From: Microbacterium soli
GTDB lineage: Bacteria > Actinomycetota > Actinomycetes > Actinomycetales > Microbacteriaceae
Direction: 5' to 3'
DNA length: 64,000 bases
Assembly (NCBI RefSeq): GCF_039539005.1
Contig: NZ_BAABCP010000002.1
Coordinates: forward strand, 372,001-436,000
Shown here: piece after piece, positions 59,445-64,000 of the stretch
How positions within the stretch are numbered: the first letter of the stretch is position 1
Layout of the letters: the number at the start of each line of letters is the position of its first letter
Notes under the pieces: model-generated
What the model was told of the DNA's origin: nothing
The model's input: only the letters and a program-made list of their open reading frames with translations
Databases searched by the model: none
Translations under genes and position numbers: made by a program

Positions 59445-61046
59445 ATGACCGTCACCCCGACTCTGTCCGATCTGTGGTCGGAGGCGAACTGGCTCGAGTG
59501 GCGGTCGCGGATCGAGCACCTGTCACCGATCCGGCTCGACGCGCTCGTGACCACTGAGCAGGCGCGCGGCGAGTTCATCCAGGGGTCTCGGCTGCTGCGC
59601 CTCGACGAACGTCAGCGCGCCGGCGATCTCGGGTTCGGGCCGTCGCCGATGCAGCTGATGATCGCGGACCTGCTCGCCGCGGGGAAGTTCATGAACGTGA
59701 TCTTCGAGCCCCGCCGGTCGACGAAGACGACCGCTGTGCAGGCTGTGATGCTGGGGCGGTGCTGGTCGCGCGAGGACTACACGGTGGGGTGGACGATGTT
59801 CACGACCGGCGCGAAGGCGGGGCAGCGGTTCCGCGAGGACATCGTGAAGCACCTGCTCAAGCTGTGGCCCGAGGAGCGCACGGCGCCGATCAAGATCGGA
59901 CTATCTAAGGGTGGTGAGCAGCTGCTGTTCCGTGACACCGGTTCGTTGCTGCTGGTCGGCACCCCGAACGGTGACATGTTCCGCTCCGGCGGGTTCGATA
60001 TGGCGTTCGGGGATGAGGCCGGCGAGGCGGACGTCGAGCAGGGGGCGGACGTGATCCGGGCTGTGATTCCGACGATGGACACGAAGCCGGGTGCGCAGTT
60101 CGTGCTCGCCGGGACCGGCGCGAAGTGGCGGACGGAGCAGCTGCTGTGGGACAACCTGCACGACGAGGATGCCGCGGTCGCCTGGCACGGGATCCCCGAG
60201 AACGTCGACCGTGCCGAGCTGGTCTCGTGGGAGCCGGACGTCCCGCACCCGAAGACCGGCGCGACGGGCGGGCGGATGCGGGAGTGGATCGAGCGGACGC
60301 ATCCAGGCATGGGATTCACGACCCTCACCGACGCGCCGAAGCGCAGCTTCGACCGGGCACCGCTGGACGACTTCCTGATCGAGTACGGCGGCCAGTTCGG
60401 ATTCGAGGGGGCGGCGGATGTCATCATCCCGCCGGCGATGCTCGAGCGTGCGCTGCGCAAGGGCACCCCGCCTGAGCCGCCGGCGCGGTTCGCGGCCGCG
60501 CTGAAGGTGCACCACCTCGGGCATGCTGCATCCCTCGCGGTCGCGTGGGAGCACGAAGAGGACGGCGATCTGGTGACCGCGGCAACTGGCGAGGTCGTGC
60601 GCAAGCGGGCGGTCGCGCTGTGGTGGTGGCAGCAGGGCACGACCGGGCTCGCCCGCGAAGTGCTCGTCCGGTTGCGCCGGCGCCCGGTGACGCTGGTCTA
60701 CGACAAGCGCGGGTACACGGAGCAGATCGCCGAGCAGGAGATCGCGAAGGCGTCGCCGCGGCCGAAACTCGAGGCGACGAAACCGGCCGACATTCCGGGG
60801 TCGGCGGTCGGGCTGATGAAGGCCCTCGAGGATGACGACCTGATCATCTTCCACCACCCGGCGTTGGAGAAGGCCGCGCGGATCGCGACCCGGCAGGCGT
60901 TCGGGAACTACGGCACGTGGCGGTTCGGCCCGCCGAAGGATGACCCCGAAGCGGACGTGACCCCGTTGGAGGCGGCCGCGCTCGCGCTGCGGTTCCTCGC
61001 CGACGCCCCGACCCACGTCAACCCCGCCGACGCATTCCACTTCTGA
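59445..61046 (+). CDS. terL: terminase large subunit
   Basis: DNA-packaging motor, 533 residues. The ATPase Walker A-like motif is EPRRSTKTT (88-96), with R in place of the usual G/K loop start; Walker B is MAFGDEAGE with DE at 190-191; the coupling motif region is FVLAGTG. The C-terminal RNase H-like nuclease domain follows (about 330-530) with VYDKRGYTEQIAEQ and DDDLIIFHHP. GGAGG lies 8 bases before the ATG. No small-subunit gene is seen on its left, where it is normally found; the HNH gene occupies that place. Confidence 0.9.
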   Translation: MTVTPTLSDLWSEANWLEWRSRIEHLSPIRLDALVTTEQARGEFIQGSRLLRLDERQRAGDLGFGPSPMQLMIADLLAAGKFMNVIFEPRRSTKTTAVQAVMLGRCWSREDYTVGWTMFTTGAKAGQRFREDIVKHLLKLWPEERTAPIKIGLSKGGEQLLFRDTGSLLLVGTPNGDMFRSGGFDMAFGDEAGEADVEQGADVIRAVIPTMDTKPGAQFVLAGTGAKWRTEQLLWDNLHDEDAAVAWHGIPENVDRAELVSWEPDVPHPKTGATGGRMREWIERTHPGMGFTTLTDAPKRSFDRAPLDDFLIEYGGQFGFEGAADVIIPPAMLERALRKGTPPEPPARFAAALKVHHLGHAASLAVAWEHEEDGDLVTAATGEVVRKRAVALWWWQQGTTGLAREVLVRLRRRPVTLVYDKRGYTEQIAEQEIAKASPRPKLEATKPADIPGSAVGLMKALEDDDLIIFHHPALEKAARIATRQAFGNYGTWRFGPPKDDPEADVTPLEAAALALRFLADAPTHVNPADAFHF

Positions 61047-61057
61047 GAGGACACCTG

Positions 61058-61252
61058 ATGATCTATCTCGACGTCACCCGCGAGAGCATCGTCGTTGGCT
61101 GCGATGTATGCCAGGTCTGGTATGTCATGGCGTTCACGAAGCTCGAGGCGTGGGAGGCCGCGGCCGCGCACGAGAAGCGTACTCACCCGGGATCTACGCA
61201 GGCGCAGGACGCGCTCTCGGAGGCGAAACGGAAGGCGCGACTCGCCGTGTGA
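61058..61252 (+). CDS. small protein with C2H2-like pattern
   Basis: A 64-residue protein with CDVCQ near residue 15 and, 24 residues later, HEKRTH: C-x2-C ... H-x4-H, the spacing of a single C2H2-like zinc finger. The C-terminus is a basic-acidic helix (ALSEAKRKARLAV). It lies 11 bases after terL and before the portal. No function is known, but tiny zinc-finger genes between terminase and portal are seen in actinobacteriophages. Confidence 0.68.
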   Translation: MIYLDVTRESIVVGCDVCQVWYVMAFTKLEAWEAAAAHEKRTHPGSTQAQDALSEAKRKARLAV

Positions 61253-61288
61253 TTTTCAGCTGTGGGATGTCGGGTTGAGTCTCGGGGC

Positions 61289-62356
61289 GTGGGATTCCTT
61301 CGTGATCTGTTCCTCGGCCCGGCCGCGCAGGCGGTGACGGGTGGGCTGCTGTCCTGGTACTCGCCGCAGGACAGCATCCACTCGCTGTTCGTCGCCGACG
61401 CGCTGCCTGTCGCGCCGGACGCCGTCACCCGGGACACCGCGTTCCGGGTGCCGGCGGTCGACCGGGCGCACGACGTGATCTGCTCCGTCATCGCGGACAT
61501 GCCCTGGTTCACCTACCAGGGCGACACTCGCAAGGCCGATCAGCCGGAGTGGCTGACGAACACGAAGACGGGGATCCCGCCGTACGATCTGCGCTGGGCG
61601 GTCTGCTCGGACCTGTTCATGTCCGGGTGGGCGGCGATCGGCTTCGAGCTCGGCGCGGACGGCCTGCCCGCCGACGCGCTGCACATTCCCCGGGCGCTGT
61701 GGAGCCTCGACCCGGACGGCGGCATCCGGGTCAACGCGAAGATCGACCCGCGATACCGGCAGCGGGTCGTCCCGATCCGTCTCGGCTACGGCAAGAACGG
61801 GATGCTCGTCGACGCGCTCGGTGACATCAAAGCTGCCCGCACCATCGCCGACGCCTACCGTGACCGCATCGACAACCCGATCGCGCAGACCGTCCTCACC
61901 GTCGACAAGGACGTGTGGGACGAGTGGGACTGGAACGAGCGGGAACTGTTCCGGCAGAAGTGGATCGAGGCGCGGTCGGCCGCGGGCGGCGCCGTGGCGA
62001 TGAAGCCGACCTACGTCGAGGTCGACGTGTCCGGCGCGATTCCCACCGACCTGTTCGAGACCGGCCGCAACGCGAACCGCCTCGACCTCGCCAACCATGC
62101 CGGCCTGCCCGCGTCGATGCTCGAGGGCGTCCGGCAGGGCGGGTCCGGCGGCGGCACCGAGATGCGGTACACGGGCGTGCAGAACGGCGCGCAGCGCAAC
62201 GAGGTCTGGGACTTCGGCATCCGCAAGTACGCCGCGGCGATCGCCGCCCGGCTCTCGCTCGACGACGTGTGCGCGCCGGGCGAGTCCATCCGCGTCGACA
62301 CCAGCCGATTCCTGACCGTGCCGACACCACCCGAGCAGCAGACAAGCGAGGACTGA
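61289..62356 (+). CDS. phage portal protein
   Basis: Portal protein of the HK97-like/SPP1-like kind, 355 residues, a little short for the family (380-450). Visible are VPAVDRAHDVICSVIADMPWF (the N-terminal helix and loop), PYDLRWAVCSDLFMSGWAAIGFEL, the central sheet GGIRVNAKIDPRYRQRVVPIRLG, and the C-terminal LDLANHAGLPASMLEG and FGIRKYAAAIAARLSLDDV blocks typical of portals. GTG 61289 (MGFLRDLFLGP) follows GGGG; GTG 61262 is an alternative. It is the DNA entry point of the capsid. The protease-capsid gene begins 3 bases after its stop. Confidence 0.83.
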   Translation: MGFLRDLFLGPAAQAVTGGLLSWYSPQDSIHSLFVADALPVAPDAVTRDTAFRVPAVDRAHDVICSVIADMPWFTYQGDTRKADQPEWLTNTKTGIPPYDLRWAVCSDLFMSGWAAIGFELGADGLPADALHIPRALWSLDPDGGIRVNAKIDPRYRQRVVPIRLGYGKNGMLVDALGDIKAARTIADAYRDRIDNPIAQTVLTVDKDVWDEWDWNERELFRQKWIEARSAAGGAVAMKPTYVEVDVSGAIPTDLFETGRNANRLDLANHAGLPASMLEGVRQGGSGGGTEMRYTGVQNGAQRNEVWDFGIRKYAAAIAARLSLDDVCAPGESIRVDTSRFLTVPTPPEQQTSED

Positions 62357-62358
62357 CC

Positions 62359-64000
62359 ATGCACGACATCACCATCCAGGGCGGCGAGATTCTCGCGAAC
62401 CTCGACGACCGATCCATGACCGGGCTGCTGATCCCGTACGGCGAGGAAGGGCACACCAACGCTGGCCGGGTCACCGTCCAGGCCGGATCGATCGCCCTAC
62501 CGGCCGACCCGTCCGTGGTCAGCCTGAACATCGACCACGACCGCTACCAGCCGGTCGGGCGGGCGACCCGCCTGTGGGAAACCGCGCAGGGAATCATGGC
62601 CACGTTCACGATCGCGAAGACCCCGGCCGGTGACGCCGCCCTCGCCGACACCACCCGCCCCGCCCTGTCGGCCGAGTTCAAGACCGACATCGACGCGAAC
62701 CGTGTCGCCCGCAACGGGATCCTCGCCGCGGCCGCGAAGGTCGTCGCCGGGGCGTTCCCGTCCGCCCGCGTGCTCGCCGAGCTCGCCGAGGGCGAGATCG
62801 CCTCCGACAAGAGCGAGTCCGAGTACACGTACACCGACTATGACGGCCGCAAGTACAAGCGGGTGTACGAGTCAGAGTCCACGACCGAGGAAGTCGAGGG
62901 CGGCACCAAGACCACCACCGTCACCACATCCACCGAGACCGAGGTCTCGGCCGACCCAGAAGAGGAGCCCATCGTGGCCGAGCAGGAAACCGTCCAGGCC
63001 GGGGCCGTCCCCGGCACCATCGCACCCGCCGGCGGCGCCGCCGTGCTCGCCTCGCGCGGGCCGTCCGGTATGGAGATCGCCGCAGCGATCGCAGCCGTGC
63101 GCGCCAACCGCAACGACCAGAAGGCCGTCGAGGTCCTCGCCGCGCTCGAGGACATCGTGACCTCGGACGCGGGCGCCGCGATTCAGCCCAACTGGATGGG
63201 CGACATCGCCGCCGGCATCACCTATGTGCAGGAGTACATCACCCTGTTCAACCCCGGCGACGAGATCACCGCCGGCGGGAAGAAGGGGTACAAGGTGCTG
63301 CGCGGTACCTCCGCCGCCCCGCTCGACGCCCCGATGGACGGGTCCTGGTCCGGCAACAAGACCGCGATCAAGTCGCACAAGGGCCGTGTCAGCGAGCACA
63401 GCAGCGTCCTCGACCGGTGGGCGATGGGTGAGGACATCGGTCGCGAGTTCTGGGACCTGCCCGGCGGACTCGACTTCGTGCTCGCGTTCCTGCGCCTCCA
63501 GCAGGAGGACTACTCGATCTGGCAGGACGACACCGCCCTCGCCTACGCGGTCGCGACCGCCGGCGACCCTGTCGCCCCGACCACCACCGCCTACCCGGAC
63601 AACTACCCGACCGCGCTCGGGCACCTGATCCAGGGCATCCTCGCCGTCAAGAAGCGCAAGAGCGACGGCCGCCGCGACACCCCGACGTTCGCGATCACGA
63701 ACGACGTCGACTACGAGCAGCTGATCTACGCCGCCGGCGGTGAGCAGAACCTGCCCGCGTTCGTGAACATCGCCCTGTCCACCAGCGGCACCGGCACCGT
63801 CGATGGCAACGTGCAGGTCGTCAACGGCGACGTCGGCATCGAGGACACCGGCGCCTGCCTGGTCGGCGCGTCCTACGCGATCGACTTTGACCGCCCCGCC
63901 GGTGGCCTGCTCGAAGTCGACGCCCTCGACCTCGCCCGAGGCGGCATCGACAAGGCCGTGCACGGCTACCTCCAGACGTTCGTGAAGCGTCCCGAGGCGC
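62359..64000 (+). CDS. fused prohead protease and major capsid protein (partial)
   Basis: The reading frame is open from ATG 62359 to the window end (547 residues, incomplete). The N-terminal part (about 1-115) is a S78-type prohead protease: LNIDHDRYQPVG with His60, a D/G-rich middle, and PALSAEF with Ser104. A long acidic Ser/Thr/Glu-rich linker (about 150-205) resembles a scaffold/delta segment. From about 235 onwards it is a HK97-type capsid (AAIQPNWMGDIA, then later GGIDKAVHGYLQTF). Fusion of protease and capsid in one protein implies self-cleavage. The final residues lie outside the window. Confidence 0.85.
   Translation, partial: MHDITIQGGEILANLDDRSMTGLLIPYGEEGHTNAGRVTVQAGSIALPADPSVVSLNIDHDRYQPVGRATRLWETAQGIMATFTIAKTPAGDAALADTTRPALSAEFKTDIDANRVARNGILAAAAKVVAGAFPSARVLAELAEGEIASDKSESEYTYTDYDGRKYKRVYESESTTEEVEGGTKTTTVTTSTETEVSADPEEEPIVAEQETVQAGAVPGTIAPAGGAAVLASRGPSGMEIAAAIAAVRANRNDQKAVEVLAALEDIVTSDAGAAIQPNWMGDIAAGITYVQEYITLFNPGDEITAGGKKGYKVLRGTSAAPLDAPMDGSWSGNKTAIKSHKGRVSEHSSVLDRWAMGEDIGREFWDLPGGLDFVLAFLRLQQEDYSIWQDDTALAYAVATAGDPVAPTTTAYPDNYPTALGHLIQGILAVKKRKSDGRRDTPTFAITNDVDYEQLIYAAGGEQNLPAFVNIALSTSGTGTVDGNVQVVNGDVGIEDTGACLVGASYAIDFDRPAGGLLEVDALDLARGGIDKAVHGYLQTFVKRPEA

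Larger units (their letters stand above)
55703..64000 (+). mobile_element. prophage or phage satellite, left part, integrated at tRNA-Asn
   Basis: From the 3' half of tRNA-Asn (likely attL core) to the window end the genes are phage-type and mostly rightward: repressor (leftward), MerR/excisionase-like protein, tiny early genes, P4-type primase-helicase, iteron cluster, HNH nuclease, large terminase, portal and a protease-capsid fusion. No integrase, small terminase or tail gene lies in the visible 8.3 kb. The right end and attR are outside the window. A temperate phage and a capsid-encoding satellite are both possible. Confidence 0.93.

Noticed and set aside
58789..59448. A 219-codon open frame through the iteron region
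   Set aside because: It overlaps the HNH gene in another frame, its product is Arg-rich without conserved blocks, and the repeats explain its recurring residues.

Overview
The window is high-GC actinobacterial chromosome, most likely from the family Microbacteriaceae (a Microbacterium-like organism). This rests on overall gene content: an OpcA-containing pentose phosphate operon, the actinobacterial ferrochelatase with an Fe-S cysteine motif, a divergent glgM/glgC pair, type B ribosomal protein L31, and many GTG starts lying 6-7 bases after a TANNNT box. The genus is an inference; no rRNA gene is present to test it.

Layout of the chromosomal part (1-55669). Positions 1-3522 hold a small catabolic cluster (FAH-family hydrolase, MFS permease, RidA) and a separate putative 2-oxoglutarate/Fe(II) oxygenase. 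At 3683-6936 a GmrSD-like DUF262 protein with a degenerate nuclease motif is translationally coupled to an S33 peptidase. A CAT-anticodon tRNA follows, then gamma carbonic anhydrase, Dps, an amidohydrolase, a PaiB-type pseudogene, a Nei/Fpg glycosylase, rpiB and hemH. From 13020 to 34484 the genes are mainly housekeeping: pepN, mscS, truncated hemoglobin, a FAD dehydrogenase, tesB, ettA, an SSB, a LysE exporter, a DEDDh exonuclease, rpmE2, glycogen genes, serB, fabG, SURF1 and a second ABC-F. A biotin-uptake operon (bioYMN plus a CHY zinc-finger gene) faces a BioQ-like TetR gene across two perfect operator palindromes. The suf operon (sufBD-Rieske-sufC-sufT) ends in a 16-bp hairpin. Heme O/A synthases (ctaB, ctaA), tkt-tal-zwf-opcA-pgl, a DMT-type membrane protein, def and ddh complete this part. 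SURF1, ctaA and ctaB all serve aa3-type cytochrome oxidase.

From tRNA-Asn (55670-55742) to the window end lies the left part of an integrated phage or phage satellite. In order it carries: an XRE-type repressor transcribed towards the tRNA, whose last 12 codons and stop lie inside the tRNA gene; a divergent operator region; a MerR/excisionase-like gene; a chain of tiny overlapping genes; a P4-type primase-helicase; a cluster of GGTCCA iterons with an AT-rich patch (candidate origin); an HNH nuclease; the large terminase; a portal; and a fused prohead protease-major capsid gene cut by the window edge. No integrase is visible. Together with the repressor's position on the att site, this resembles the integration-dependent immunity arrangement of some mycobacteriophages, in which attP lies in the repressor gene and integrase ends up at the far prophage end. 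This is the most interesting candidate system in the window.
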